Of a DNA stretch of 46,312 nucleotides, positions 17,967-28,300 are shown piece by piece. A program made the position numbers and the translations under genes. Numbering within the stretch: the stretch's first letter is position 1; the number at the start of each line of letters is the position of its first letter. Under the pieces are notes generated by a model, which was not told where the DNA came from, did no database searches, and saw only the letters and a program-made list of their open reading frames with translations. The stretch lies in assembly GCA_028825365.1 (NCBI GenBank), contig JAPKAF010000006.1, positions 1-46,312 of the forward strand, given 5' to 3'. The DNA comes from Flavobacteriaceae bacterium. GTDB lineage: Bacteria > Bacteroidota > Bacteroidia > Flavobacteriales > Flavobacteriaceae.

Positions 17967-19642
17967 TGGATAAATTTCTTAAAAGGTTTAGTTTGATTCT
18001 ATTAATGAGTTTTCATTCATTATCCTTTTCTTTAAATTCATATTCTATTGATTCTGATAGTAACAAATTAAATGTTTTATGGATATCCTGTGAGGATATG
18101 GGGCCAATATTAGGTGCTTACGGAGTAAATGAAATATCAACACCCAATATAGACAAATTAGCTAATGAAGGTATTAAATACACCAATGCTTATTCCACTG
18201 TAGGTGTTTGTGCCCCTAGTAGGTTTTCTATCATTACAGGCATGTATCCAGCTAGAATTGGTGCTCATAACATGAGATCAGGTAATTTTTATACTTATAA
18301 AAATCCAGATAGTTTAAAATATAAGTCTAATAGAGGAGTAATAGATAAGTCTGGAAAAAATGTTCCAGAATATGAAGTAGTTACACCTCCAAATGTTAAA
18401 GCTTTTACAGAGTACTTAAGAAATGAAAATTATTATTGTATAAATAATAATAAGTGTGATTATCAATTTAACTCCCCATTTACCGCTTGGGACGAGGTTA
18501 GTCGTGGTGCATCATTTAAGGATAGACCTAAAAATACTCCTTTTTTTTATGTTAAAAATTTAATGGTAACTCATGAATCTAGAATATGGTTGAGAAAAGA
18601 CGAACCTATAACTGTTGATAAAAATATATTAAAAATACCTACTTATTACCCTGAAATTCCTGAAGTCAGAAATGATATAGCAATTAAATATTCAAATATT
18701 CAGGAAATGGATAGGCAAGTAGGTGAAATTATTAAAGATTTAAAAGAGAGTAACCTTTTAGATAAGACAATAATATTTTTTTGGAGTGATCACGGAGGAA
18801 ACTTACTTAGACAAAAAAGAGCTGTTGGTAATAGTGGGTTAAATGTCCCTTTAATAGTTAGATTTCCAAATGGGTATCGTTCAGGACAGGTTGATGAGAG
18901 AATAGTATCACTGATGGATTTAGGCCCAACAACCCTTTCATTATTGGGTATAAAACCGCCTTCATTTTTAGATGGAAAGGCATTTTTAGGTAAGTACAAT
19001 TCTAAGCCGAGAAAGTATGCTTTTGGTTCTGCTGATAGGTTTGATGAGTCTACAGACATGCAAAGATCTGTTATCGATGGCAGATATGTTTATATAAAAA
19101 ACTTTATGCCTGAACTACCTCTAATCTTTAAAAATAAGTATAGAGAACAAATACCAATGAATAAAAAATTACTTGAAATGAGTAATGAGAATCTTTTAAG
19201 CGGAGACTCTAATTATATATTTATGAAAACTAAGAAGACAGAAGAGTTATATGATTTAAAATATGATCCTTATGAAGTAAATAATATAGCGAATAATATA
19301 GAGTATAACGATAAACTAATTGAATTAAGAAAAGCTTTAAGCGTATGGCAAAATGAAATCAATGACAAGGGTTTTATTGATGAAACAGATCTAATAAACG
19401 AATTTTGGCCTAACATGATTCAACCTATAACAAAATCAGTAAAGATTAATATATCTAATAATAAAGCTTCTCTTGAATGTGATACTAAAGGAGCATCAAT
19501 CGGTTATCAAATTGACTCACAGATTGGTTCTGAAAACTGGAATTTATATAATAAGCCTTTTGTTCTTACTTCTAATCAAAAACTAGTTACTAGAGCAATT
19601 AAAATTGGTTACAAGGCCTCGTCAATAACCCTTAATAAATAA
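17966..19642 (+). CDS. Exported formylglycine sulfatase, S1 family (sulfamidase-like, probably S1_8), with C-terminal chitobiase-like domain
   Basis: A 558-residue sulfatase with a signal peptide (about 1-23). The N-terminal motif is WISCEDMGPILGAYG, so the first metal pair is Glu43-Asp44 rather than Asp-Asp. Catalytic Cys82 is in CAPSR. The second metal motif is SDHGG (Asp275-His276) followed by LLRQKR, as in heparan N-sulfatase-like enzymes. Residues about 487-558 form an extra domain (ASIGYQ ... WNLYNKPF ... AIKIGYKAS) resembling the chitobiase/beta-hexosaminidase C-terminal module common on Bacteroidota sulfatases. It overlaps SusD by one base and is followed after 26 nt by another sulfatase. 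It probably desulfates imported oligosaccharides in the periplasm. Subfamily is by resemblance. Confidence 0.92.
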   Translation: MDKFLKRFSLILLMSFHSLSFSLNSYSIDSDSNKLNVLWISCEDMGPILGAYGVNEISTPNIDKLANEGIKYTNAYSTVGVCAPSRFSIITGMYPARIGAHNMRSGNFYTYKNPDSLKYKSNRGVIDKSGKNVPEYEVVTPPNVKAFTEYLRNENYYCINNNKCDYQFNSPFTAWDEVSRGASFKDRPKNTPFFYVKNLMVTHESRIWLRKDEPITVDKNILKIPTYYPEIPEVRNDIAIKYSNIQEMDRQVGEIIKDLKESNLLDKTIIFFWSDHGGNLLRQKRAVGNSGLNVPLIVRFPNGYRSGQVDERIVSLMDLGPTTLSLLGIKPPSFLDGKAFLGKYNSKPRKYAFGSADRFDESTDMQRSVIDGRYVYIKNFMPELPLIFKNKYREQIPMNKKLLEMSNENLLSGDSNYIFMKTKKTEELYDLKYDPYEVNNIANNIEYNDKLIELRKALSVWQNEINDKGFIDETDLINEFWPNMIQPITKSVKINISNNKASLECDTKGASIGYQIDSQIGSENWNLYNKPFVLTSNQKLVTRAIKIGYKASSITLNK

Positions 19643-19668
19643 AACTTATCTTGAATAATAATATATAC

Positions 19669-21192
19669 ATGAAATCATTAAAATTTGTTATTTTATTTTT
19701 AGTGTTCATAGCAGTCACCGCAACTAAGCCTTCCAAGAATTCAGAAAAATTAAACTTCTTATTTATAATAGCAGATGATTTAAACTGTGCTTTAGGTGCT
19801 TATGGGGATTCACTCGCGATAACCCCTAATATTGATAAACTTGCAAAAAAAGGTGTTATTTTTAATAATGCACATGTGCAATATCCTCTGTGTGGACCTT
19901 CTAGAGTTTCTTTAATGACTGGTTTATATCCAGATCAAACAAAATCAAAAAAATTAAGGTTATATGTTCGTCAAACAATTCCTGATGTAATTACAATAGG
20001 GCAAAAATTTAGAATGGAAAATTACAACTCTGTTAGAGTTGGTAAAATTTATCATTACCATAACCCTAGGGACATTGGAACTGCTGGACATGACGATTCT
20101 TATACTTGGGATCAAACGGTAAATCCTTATGGTCGAGATAAATTAGAAGAGCATAAATTAAATGGTTTAAAACCTATACTTGATGGTGGTACTTTAAGTT
20201 GGTTAGAGGCAGATGGAACAGATGAGGAACAAACAGACGGAATAGGTGCTTCTGAAACAATTGAATTTTTAGATAATTTTGCAGAGAGTGATGAAAATTT
20301 CTTTTTAGCATTTGGACTATATCGCCCTCATGTTCCTTTTGTAGCTCCAAAAGCATATTTTGACATGTACGATGTTAATGATTTTAATGTCCCTAAGAGT
20401 TCAAATGATTATTTAAAAACAATACCAAAGCCTGCAGCTATTTCTGTTCGTGCAAAAAAAGAGCAAGTGGATTTAGATCAAGAATTATCTAAGAAAATAA
20501 AGCATGCATATTATGCAACTACAAGTTTTATGGATTCTCAAGTTGGAAGAGTTTTAGATAAACTTAAAGAAACTGGATTAGATAAAAACACAATTGTTGT
20601 ATTTACATCTGATCATGGATATCATATGGGGGAGCATGGACATTGGCAAAAGCAAACTTTATTTAATGATGCAACCAGAGTTCCATTAATTTTCGCAGGT
20701 CCAAATATTAAAAAAAATAATAAACCAATTGAAGACCCTGTAGAGTTAGTCGACCTATATCCAACCATTATGGATATGTTAGACATGCAAACACCAAAAT
20801 TTGTGAGTGGTAAAAGTCTTGTTTCTTATATGAATAACTCTAATAAACCAGTTCGAGAAAGTGCTCTTACTGAACTACAGGTTATAAGAGATGATATAAA
20901 AGCACAAGGGTATAGTATTAAAACCAAGCGATACAGATTAACCCAGTGGGAGTACAGTGGGAATTTAAGCTTTGAATTATACGATCATAAATTTGATAAT
21001 CAAGAACTTAATAATCTTGCAAATCACACTGACTATACAAAAATTAAAGATTCTCTTTCCATAGTTTTAAATCAAAGAGTGATTGAAGCAAATAAAGTGC
21101 CAATTAATCTCGGTAAACAAATTGATAATGCTAAGCCATGGTTTGAGCCAAAAAGAATCCTTCCAAAGAATCACATTAATACTAACAGATAA
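19669..21192 (+). CDS. Exported formylglycine sulfatase, S1 family (iduronate-2-sulfatase-like, probably S1_7)
   Basis: A 507-residue sulfatase. The reading frame is open from a TTG at 19651, but the ATG at 19669 gives a clean signal peptide (MKSLKFVILFLVFIAVTA) and is preferred. Catalytic Cys75 lies in CGPSR (C-x-P-S-R form). Metal ligands are Asp36-Asp37 and SDHG (Asp315-His316); Lys126 (GKIYH), His221 (RPHVPF), His323 and Lys328 (GEHGHWQK) complete the active site. It is related to the sulfatases at 4726 and 21193. It sits mid-operon; the next sulfatase starts on the base right after its stop codon. Acts on a sulfated sugar in the periplasm; exact position unknown. Confidence 0.92.
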   Translation: MKSLKFVILFLVFIAVTATKPSKNSEKLNFLFIIADDLNCALGAYGDSLAITPNIDKLAKKGVIFNNAHVQYPLCGPSRVSLMTGLYPDQTKSKKLRLYVRQTIPDVITIGQKFRMENYNSVRVGKIYHYHNPRDIGTAGHDDSYTWDQTVNPYGRDKLEEHKLNGLKPILDGGTLSWLEADGTDEEQTDGIGASETIEFLDNFAESDENFFLAFGLYRPHVPFVAPKAYFDMYDVNDFNVPKSSNDYLKTIPKPAAISVRAKKEQVDLDQELSKKIKHAYYATTSFMDSQVGRVLDKLKETGLDKNTIVVFTSDHGYHMGEHGHWQKQTLFNDATRVPLIFAGPNIKKNNKPIEDPVELVDLYPTIMDMLDMQTPKFVSGKSLVSYMNNSNKPVRESALTELQVIRDDIKAQGYSIKTKRYRLTQWEYSGNLSFELYDHKFDNQELNNLANHTDYTKIKDSLSIVLNQRVIEANKVPINLGKQIDNAKPWFEPKRILPKNHINTNR

Positions 21193-22641
21193 ATGAGACG
21201 TTTAAATTATACTTTTTTAATTACTTTTTTACTTACAATATTTTCCTGTAATAGTAAAAAGCCTAATGTATTATTACTTTATATGGACGATCTTAGACCT
21301 GAGTTAAACTCTTATGGATCAAATCATATAATCAGTCCTAACATTGATAGGTTATCAGAAAAAGGCGTTCAATTTAACGAAGCTTATGCAAATATTGCTG
21401 TATGTGGTGCTTCTAGAGCAAGTATGCTTACTGGAATATACCCTGGAAAAGATTATTTTATTGATCATAAAACTAGAACAGACACGGAAAAAAAAGATAT
21501 TACCACTCTTCCAAGACATTTAAAAAACAATGGGTATACAACAATATCTAATGGTAAAATCTATCATTTTTTAAATGATAAATGGCAAGATTGGGATGAA
21601 GTTTGGAGACCTTATGCATTTGATAATCCAGAAGGAATTGAGCCTATAGATTGGTGGGAATCTATATGGAAAGATTATCAAACAAAGGAGAATAAAGATT
21701 TAGAAAAAAGCAAAGGTATAGGACCTGCTTTTGAAATAGCAGATGTTAATGATAGCGTTTTAATCGACGGACTTTTAGCTAATAAAGTAATTAAAGATAT
21801 AAAAAGATTAAAAGATGAATCTTCACCATTTTTCTTGACTGCTGGTTTTATATCCAATCATTTACCGTTTGTAGCCCCAAAGAGATTTTGGGATATGTAT
21901 GAATATGATTCAATAATACTACCAACTAATCAAAATCCAGCATTTGATGCTCCTAAAATATCAATTAGTAAAAGTAACGAATTGAGAAGTGGTTATTTAG
22001 ATATCCCAAAAAAAGGAGATTTAAGTCAGGAGCTATCAAAAAAACTAACCCATGGATATTACGCCACGGTTTCTTATGTAGATCATTTAGTTGGAAAAAT
22101 TATAAAAACTCTAAAAGATGAAGGGATTGAAAAAAACACTATAATTATATTTGTTTCTGATCATGGGTTTAATCTAAAAGAACATTCTCAGTGGGGTAAG
22201 TACACTAGTCATAGAATATCAGGAAGGGTTCCTTTAATAATATATGATCCTAGAAACGAATCAAATACTAATTCTAACTCACTTGTTGAACTGGTGGATA
22301 TATATCCTACAGTAATTGAACTTTTAGGTTTAAACAAACCAAATCATAAACTTGAAGGAAAAAGTATTGTAAATATTTTGAAAAACCCAGACCATAAAAA
22401 TAAAAGTCATGTTTTTATGAAAAATGCCAAAGGATATACAATTAAAACAGCTAGTTATAGCTACACGGAGTATTTAAAGCTCAAAGGTAATCGCCAACTT
22501 ATTGATAATATGTTGTTTGATCATGTAAATGATGTAGATGAGACTATGAATTTATCCAATGATGAGAATTATAAAAATATAGTAGATTCGTTAAGTAATT
22601 TATTACACACGAAATATAAGTCTAATATTTACGGATTATAA
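21193..22641 (+). CDS. Lipoprotein formylglycine sulfatase, S1 family (iduronate-2-sulfatase-like, variant active site)
   Basis: A 482-residue sulfatase anchored as a lipoprotein: TIFSC with Cys19 as the lipidation site. Catalytic Cys71 is in CGASR. Metal ligands are Asp32-Asp33 and SDHG (Asp323-His324). Compared with its two paralogues it has small but telling changes: SNHLPF in place of K/R-P-H-x-PF (His223 kept), EHSQWGK in place of EHGxWxK (His331 and Lys336 kept) and no TLF after the lysine. These lie around the sulfate and sugar sites and suggest a different substrate. The ATG directly follows the stop of the preceding sulfatase with no gap. No acidic surface-export signal follows the Cys, so periplasm-facing anchoring is as likely as surface display. 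Confidence 0.9.
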   Translation: MRRLNYTFLITFLLTIFSCNSKKPNVLLLYMDDLRPELNSYGSNHIISPNIDRLSEKGVQFNEAYANIAVCGASRASMLTGIYPGKDYFIDHKTRTDTEKKDITTLPRHLKNNGYTTISNGKIYHFLNDKWQDWDEVWRPYAFDNPEGIEPIDWWESIWKDYQTKENKDLEKSKGIGPAFEIADVNDSVLIDGLLANKVIKDIKRLKDESSPFFLTAGFISNHLPFVAPKRFWDMYEYDSIILPTNQNPAFDAPKISISKSNELRSGYLDIPKKGDLSQELSKKLTHGYYATVSYVDHLVGKIIKTLKDEGIEKNTIIIFVSDHGFNLKEHSQWGKYTSHRISGRVPLIIYDPRNESNTNSNSLVELVDIYPTVIELLGLNKPNHKLEGKSIVNILKNPDHKNKSHVFMKNAKGYTIKTASYSYTEYLKLKGNRQLIDNMLFDHVNDVDETMNLSNDENYKNIVDSLSNLLHTKYKSNIYGL

Positions 22642-22680
22642 TTTCTCAATATTGCTCTAATTAAAATTTTATTAAATAAA

Positions 22681-23931
22681 ATGGCTCATCATTTAATTTT
22701 AAATAAAAACGAAATGCTCGAAATATTAAAAACATATTCAATTTTTAAAATTAATAAATTATTATTTTTATTTTCTATTTCTTTCTGTTCAATATCTATA
22801 TCACAAAATAATAATATAGCTATTGAAGGTAAAGTAGTCGATGAGTTTAATTATGGTATTCCCTACACTGCAATAACAATAGTTTCCAAAAACCTCGGGA
22901 CTTCTAGTAATGAGGAAGGCTCATTTAATTTTCTTGTATCTAAAAATGAGACCCAAGACACTTTAGAGTTTTCAAGTATAGGTTTTAAAACTTTGAAAAT
23001 TTCCATTGTTGATTTTATAAAACTAGAAGACAAAGAAATTGTTTTACAAGAGAATGTAACAATGCTTTCAGATGTAGTTATTACAAGTTCAAAGGATTAT
23101 GTTAAAAGAGCAGTAAAAAATCTTAGAAAAACAACAATTACAGATCCGCATCAACTTAATATCCTATATAGAAGGTGGTCCGTTGAAGACAGTATTTGCA
23201 GATTCTATATCGAACAGTATATTAATGCAGTAGATAGAGGTCCATCATCATTCATAAGTAAGTTTACAGTCAAACATAGTCGTACCTCAGCTGATTACAC
23301 ATATATTAAACGTCAACAAAAATTACATGCATTAATGTACATGGAACAACAAAATCCATTAAGAAGAGGAATTAATGTTGGCGCTTATAAATGGAAAAAA
23401 ACTGGAGCATCAAGTTATGACGGAGAAGATATTGTTATTATTGAAGGCATAAGAAATGATTCAGAAACTCTAAGACTATATATAGGTTTTGATACTTATG
23501 GAATTTATAAAGTAGAGAGGTATAACATTCTAGAAGCAGGTAAATCGATTAAAGGAACTTATATTTATAAAAAACATAAAGATGGTCGTTTATACCTAAG
23601 CTATCATAATCGTGAATGGAAAGATCAAGAAAAATATTCTGACAGAATCAAAAGTTTAATTAGTAGTACAGGTAAAACACCACCTAATTCTATCCCTGTT
23701 GGATACAGGCATGAAGTATTTGTATTAGGTTTTGAAGAAGATAAAAAGTTATTTGACAAATCAGGATTAACAGGACAGATGGATATGACTCTTTTTAAAA
23801 TCCCTTATGACTCCAACTTTTGGAAGAATATCAGTTTACCTCCAGAAACGGCATTTTACAAGAAAAATATTGCGGATTTAGAATCAATTTATGATGTACC
23901 CATTGACACTCAATTTAAATATTCAAATTAA
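22681..23931 (+). CDS. Exported protein with N-terminal carboxypeptidase-like regulatory domain, function unknown
   Basis: A 416-residue protein as read from 22681. An alternative ATG at 22714 (residue 12) would give a shorter n-region before the hydrophobic stretch LLFLFSISFCSISIS, so the start is uncertain. Residues about 48-125 form a CarboxypepD_reg-like beta-sandwich (IEGKVVDE ... IPYTAITI ... NEEGSFNF ... EFSSIGFKTLKISI), like the N-terminal domain of SusC proteins. The remaining 290 residues match no family I can name; there is no plug or barrel and no catalytic motif that I recognise. It is the last gene of the SusC operon, 39 nt after the lipoprotein sulfatase, and its stop codon overlaps the stop of the convergent MFS gene by 4 nt. 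A role in handling the PUL substrate or envelope assembly is possible but unproven. Confidence 0.75.
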   Translation: MAHHLILNKNEMLEILKTYSIFKINKLLFLFSISFCSISISQNNNIAIEGKVVDEFNYGIPYTAITIVSKNLGTSSNEEGSFNFLVSKNETQDTLEFSSIGFKTLKISIVDFIKLEDKEIVLQENVTMLSDVVITSSKDYVKRAVKNLRKTTITDPHQLNILYRRWSVEDSICRFYIEQYINAVDRGPSSFISKFTVKHSRTSADYTYIKRQQKLHALMYMEQQNPLRRGINVGAYKWKKTGASSYDGEDIVIIEGIRNDSETLRLYIGFDTYGIYKVERYNILEAGKSIKGTYIYKKHKDGRLYLSYHNREWKDQEKYSDRIKSLISSTGKTPPNSIPVGYRHEVFVLGFEEDKKLFDKSGLTGQMDMTLFKIPYDSNFWKNISLPPETAFYKKNIADLESIYDVPIDTQFKYSN

Positions 23932-25193
23932 TTAGAATAACTACGCATAAGTCTTGAAAATTTTATAGAAGCTAATAGTCCTGTAATTGAAAATAAAACC
24001 AACATTGAAAATACATATTGGTGACCAATTATTCCAGGATAAGTATCTAATAAGTAACCCATAACTGGGCTTGCAAAAATATCAGGAGTATAACCTACAA
24101 CTGAAATGACTCCTACAGCTGTACCAGTCATTATCAGAGGAATTCGTCCTTCTTGCATAATAGAAAAGTATAATGCACGAATAGAATATGTTCCTGTTGC
24201 CACAACTATTAAAGAAAAGAAAAACACATAGTTCATACTAACCTTAACTATTCCAAATGCAAATATTGAAGATCCTATTAACATAATTACAAAACCAATA
24301 ATAATTAAATTAATATAACTTTTCTTATCTGCAAATAATGCAATTAGTAAGCAAACTAAAGGACGGAGATACAATTGTAATGAACCTATATTTGCAGCTT
24401 CTAAATTATCAAATTTCATAACATCAGAAGCATATAAAGAATAAATATCGGTTACTTTATAGCCTACATATGCAGAGATGATTATAAACATTATAAGCCA
24501 AACAGATGGAATTTTTAAAACTGATTTGATGTTTTGTATTGATGAGTAGTTATTATTTATTACTCCCTCTTGACCTGAATCCATTAAAAACAGTACTAGT
24601 ATTCCATTTAAAAAAACAATAAATGAGGAGAATAGAATCACATATCTAAAAGCATCTTTACGTTCAACTAATGTTGCTACTTGAATATCATTAGTTAAAA
24701 ATATAGAAAAAATCAAAACTCCTAAGGTTCCCATAGACGCTGCGACTAAACCCCTTCCTCCATCTAACAAACCGAAAGCTTCTCCTTGATTCTTTGTACC
24801 TCCCCAAACACGTGTAGCTTTTATCATGGCTCCCCAAAATAAAAAGACTGTTGAGAAACCCCAATATCCCCATATTATTTGTAACATAAAATAAGATGGG
24901 TAAGTGGATAATACTAAACCACCAAATGCAGTAAAAAATAGGGATGTAGCTATTAATATTTTTGGTTGAAATTTATCGGAAAGAACTCCTCCATACAGAT
25001 AAGATAAAATTGCAACTATTCCGTAAACAGAGAATAAACTTCCTAATTGAAGATTAGTTAAATTAAATACTTCTAAAAACGTAGGTCTGAATACCCTTGC
25101 TAAGACATATGGCAATAAAAAAATTAATTCTCCTGAAAGTATTAAAAGAGTTATACTTAAAAAAGAACCCTTCTTAAGTTCAGGATCTTTCAA
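23928..25193 (-). CDS. Major facilitator superfamily transporter, probable PUL sugar permease
   Basis: A 421-residue integral membrane protein with about 12 hydrophobic segments. The loop after helix 2 (GGVLSDKFQPK) is the MFS signature region. The frame has no ATG near the N-terminus; a stop codon lies a short way upstream and the first credible start is TTG at 25193-25191, giving MKDPELKKGSFLS before helix 1. It resembles the uncharacterised YihN-like/organophosphate-type branch, but I cannot fix the substrate. Its position, facing the end of the PUL operon with overlapping stop codons, makes uptake of the released monosaccharide across the inner membrane the most reasonable job. That is inference from position only. 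Confidence 0.85.
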   Translation of the reverse strand: MKDPELKKGSFLSITLLILSGELIFLLPYVLARVFRPTFLEVFNLTNLQLGSLFSVYGIVAILSYLYGGVLSDKFQPKILIATSLFFTAFGGLVLSTYPSYFMLQIIWGYWGFSTVFLFWGAMIKATRVWGGTKNQGEAFGLLDGGRGLVAASMGTLGVLIFSIFLTNDIQVATLVERKDAFRYVILFSSFIVFLNGILVLFLMDSGQEGVINNNYSSIQNIKSVLKIPSVWLIMFIIISAYVGYKVTDIYSLYASDVMKFDNLEAANIGSLQLYLRPLVCLLIALFADKKSYINLIIIGFVIMLIGSSIFAFGIVKVSMNYVFFFSLIVVATGTYSIRALYFSIMQEGRIPLIMTGTAVGVISVVGYTPDIFASPVMGYLLDTYPGIIGHQYVFSMLVLFSITGLLASIKFSRLMRSYSN

Positions 25194-25204
25194 TTTATGT
25201 TCTT

Positions 25205-25212
25205 TAGTTTTG
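25205..25212 (+). promoter_or_regulatory. Possible Bacteroidetes -7 element (TAGTTTTG)
   Basis: An exact TAnnTTTG match about 110 nt before the chosen start of the VPS10-type gene. No TTG was seen at the usual -33 position, and in AT-rich DNA this motif arises by chance fairly often, so support is weak. Confidence 0.25.
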
Positions 25213-25322
25213 CTACAATATACATCAATTTAAAGGACTATAATTTATTGTTATATTTAAATATATCAATTATATGTTTTAACTTTATGTTAAATAATTT
25301 ATTAATTAACACTTACACTATT

Positions 25323-28300
25323 ATGAAAAACATGAAGCTATATCTAGTTTCTCTATTATTTATTTTCTCCTATTCTTCAATCACAGGTCAAAGTAAAAGA
25401 GATAAAAAACAGAAATCCCCAATTGAATCTGCACTTAGTGGATTTGAATTTAGAAGTATAGGACCAGCGTTTATGTCTGGAAGGATCTCTGATATAGCTA
25501 TAGATCCGAATAACGAAAATGTTTGGTATGTAGCGGTTTCATCTGGAGGTGCATGGAAAACTGAAAATGCTGGTACAACTTGGCAGCCTTTAACTGATGA
25601 TCAACCTTTTTTCGCAACTGGGTGCATAACTATAGATCCAAATAACTCTGCATCTATTTGGCTTGGAACAGGTGAGAATGTTGCTGGAAGACACATTGGT
25701 ATTGGTCATGGAATTTTCCATAGTTTAGATGGTGGAAAGTCTTGGAAAGACATGGGTTTAAAAAAGTCTGAACACCTGTCTAAAATTATTATTCACCCAG
25801 AAAACTCTGATATAATTTGGGTTGCATCTCAAGGACCCTTATGGAGTTCAGGTGGAGAAAGAGGTTTATACAAATCTGTTAACGGTGGTAAAACATGGAA
25901 AAATACTTTAGAAATTAATGAATGGACTGGAGTTACGGATTTAGTTATTGATCCTACAGATCCTAATATACTTTACGCTGCTAGTTGGCAAAGACATCGT
26001 AACGTTGCTGGTTTGATTGATGGTGGACCTGGAACAGCGCTTTATAAAAGTACCAATGGTGGTGATAGTTGGAAAAAAATCAATAAAGGATTACCTAAAT
26101 CAAATATGGGTAAAATTGGACTAGCTATTTCTCCAATGGACCCTACTGTTTTATATGCAGCAATTGAACTGGATAGAAGAGAGGGTGCAGTGTATCGTAC
26201 TTCAAATAGTGGAGGGAGTTGGAATAAAATGTCTAATACCGTTTCTGGTGGAACAGGACCTCACTATTACCAAGAACTAGTAGCCTCTCCGCATGTTTTT
26301 GATAAAATATATCTTATGAACGTTAGAGTGTTAGTTTCTGACGATGGTGGAAGAAATTTTAGTCAAATGAAAGAGTCACAAAAGCATTCTGATAACCATT
26401 CATTAACTTTCAAAGAAAATGACCCTAACTACTTATTAATGGGGACAGATGGAGGAATTTATGAATCTTTTGATAATTCTAAAAACTGGAAATATGTAGC
26501 TAATCTTCCACTAACTCAGTTCTATAAATTAGCAGTGGATGATGCTGAGCCTTTTTATAATATTTATGGAGGAACTCAAGATAATAACACCCAAGGAGGA
26601 CCTTCGCGTACAGTCACTAGAAATGGAATAACTAATTCGGACTGGTATGTAGTTTTAGGCGGCGATGGTCATCAACCAGCTACTGAACCTGGAAATCCTA
26701 ATATAGTCTATGCACAGTCTCAACAAGGTTATATTAATCGTGTAGATAGAACTACAGGAGAGGCTGTAAATATTCGACCTCATGAAGGAATAGATGAGCC
26801 ATATGAGCGTTTTAATTGGGATGCTCCAATTCTTGTAAGCCAACATGACCCTAAGCGTCTTTATTTTGGTACTCAAAGAGTATGGCGATCTGAAAACAGA
26901 GGAGATAGCTGGTCAACAATTTCTGCAGATTTAACAAAAAATGAAGAAAGAGCTAGTCTTCCAATAATGGGAAGAGTTCAGAGTTTTGATAATGCTTTGG
27001 ACGTTTATGCAATGTCTACTTATAATACAATTACTTCTCTTTCAGAATCTAAAACAAATGAAGATGTTCTATATGCTGGAACGGATGACGGTATTATACA
27101 ATACACAAGTGACGGAGGTAAGAATTGGACAAAAATGACTGTTGACAAATTACCAGAAGTTCCAGCTTCTGCTTTTGTAAACGATATAAAAGTAGATTTA
27201 CATGATGAAAACACAGCTTATGTAGCTCTAGATAATCATAAGTTTGGTGATTATAGTCCTTATTTATATAAAACAACTAGTGGAGGAAAAAAATGGGAAC
27301 CGATAGTTAATGGACTACCTGAAGGAACATTAGTATGGAGATTAGTACAAGACCATGTAAACCCTAACTTATTATTTTTAGGTACTGAGTATGGAGTATA
27401 TATTAGTGTTAATCAAGGTGAGAAGTGGCATAAATTCTCAAATGGGCTTCCAACTATTTCAGTAAGAGATCTTGCCATACAAAAAAGAGAAAACGATTTA
27501 GTTTTAGCAACTTTTGGTAGAAGTTTTTATGTTTTAGATGATTATAGTCCTTTAAGAGATATTACAGATTCAACACTAGAAAAGGAAGCACATTTATTTA
27601 CTCCTAGAAAAGCACTTCAGTACAACCAAGTAATGGGTGGTACTGGTAGTTCAGGTGGTTCTTCATATTCTGCTAGAAACCCATCCTATGGGTCTACAAT
27701 AACTTATTACCTTTCAGAAGGACATAGTTCTATGAAAAGTGAACGTCAGAAAATGGAGCGAAAACTAAAAAAAGAAGATATTCCTTTCCCAGGCTGGGAT
27801 GCTTTGGATAAAGAAATGAATGAAGCTAGTTCAGAAGTTGTTTTAATGATAAAAAATAGCGAGGGTGATTTAGTAGATGTAGTTTCTGGACCGCTTAGAA
27901 AAGGTCTTCACAGAGTTACTTGGGGACTTGGAACATCTATTTCTACAACAACTACAGTAAGTCAGAATTCAACAAGGTCAGGCAGATGGGGAAGACCTTC
28001 TGGTGGTATGGTCTCTGCTGCAGAACCAGGAACATATCAGGTGTCTCTATTTAAAAGAATCAGTGGAGTTTTAACGGAGATAGCCGATCCGGTAAGTCTT
28101 GAAGTTGAGCGTATTAGAGAAAATATTCTAACTAATCCTATGGCGGATTTACATAAGGAATACAACATAAAACTGGCTGAACTTACTACAGCAGTTAAAG
28201 TTTCTGAACATATGTTTAATAAAGCTACTGCACGAGTTGCTACTTATGAAAGAAATTTAAAGCAGCTTAAAACTAATAAGCAAGAACTAACAAAAGCTGT

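Noticed and set aside
19651-19668. Upstream TTG start for the second operon sulfatase
   Set aside because: It would add six polar residues ahead of a clean signal peptide; the ATG at 19669 is the better start.
1317-25193. The PUL as an ulvan or glycosaminoglycan system
   Set aside because: Sulfatases of these types also occur in such loci, but no polysaccharide lyase, GH88 or GH105 gene is present, whereas GH10 and GH3 are.
25197-25322. ATG at 25197 as the start of the VPS10-type protein
   Set aside because: It adds 42 residues, including a second hydrophobic run, before a normal signal peptide, and lies only 3 nt from the start of the divergent MFS gene, where its promoter should be.
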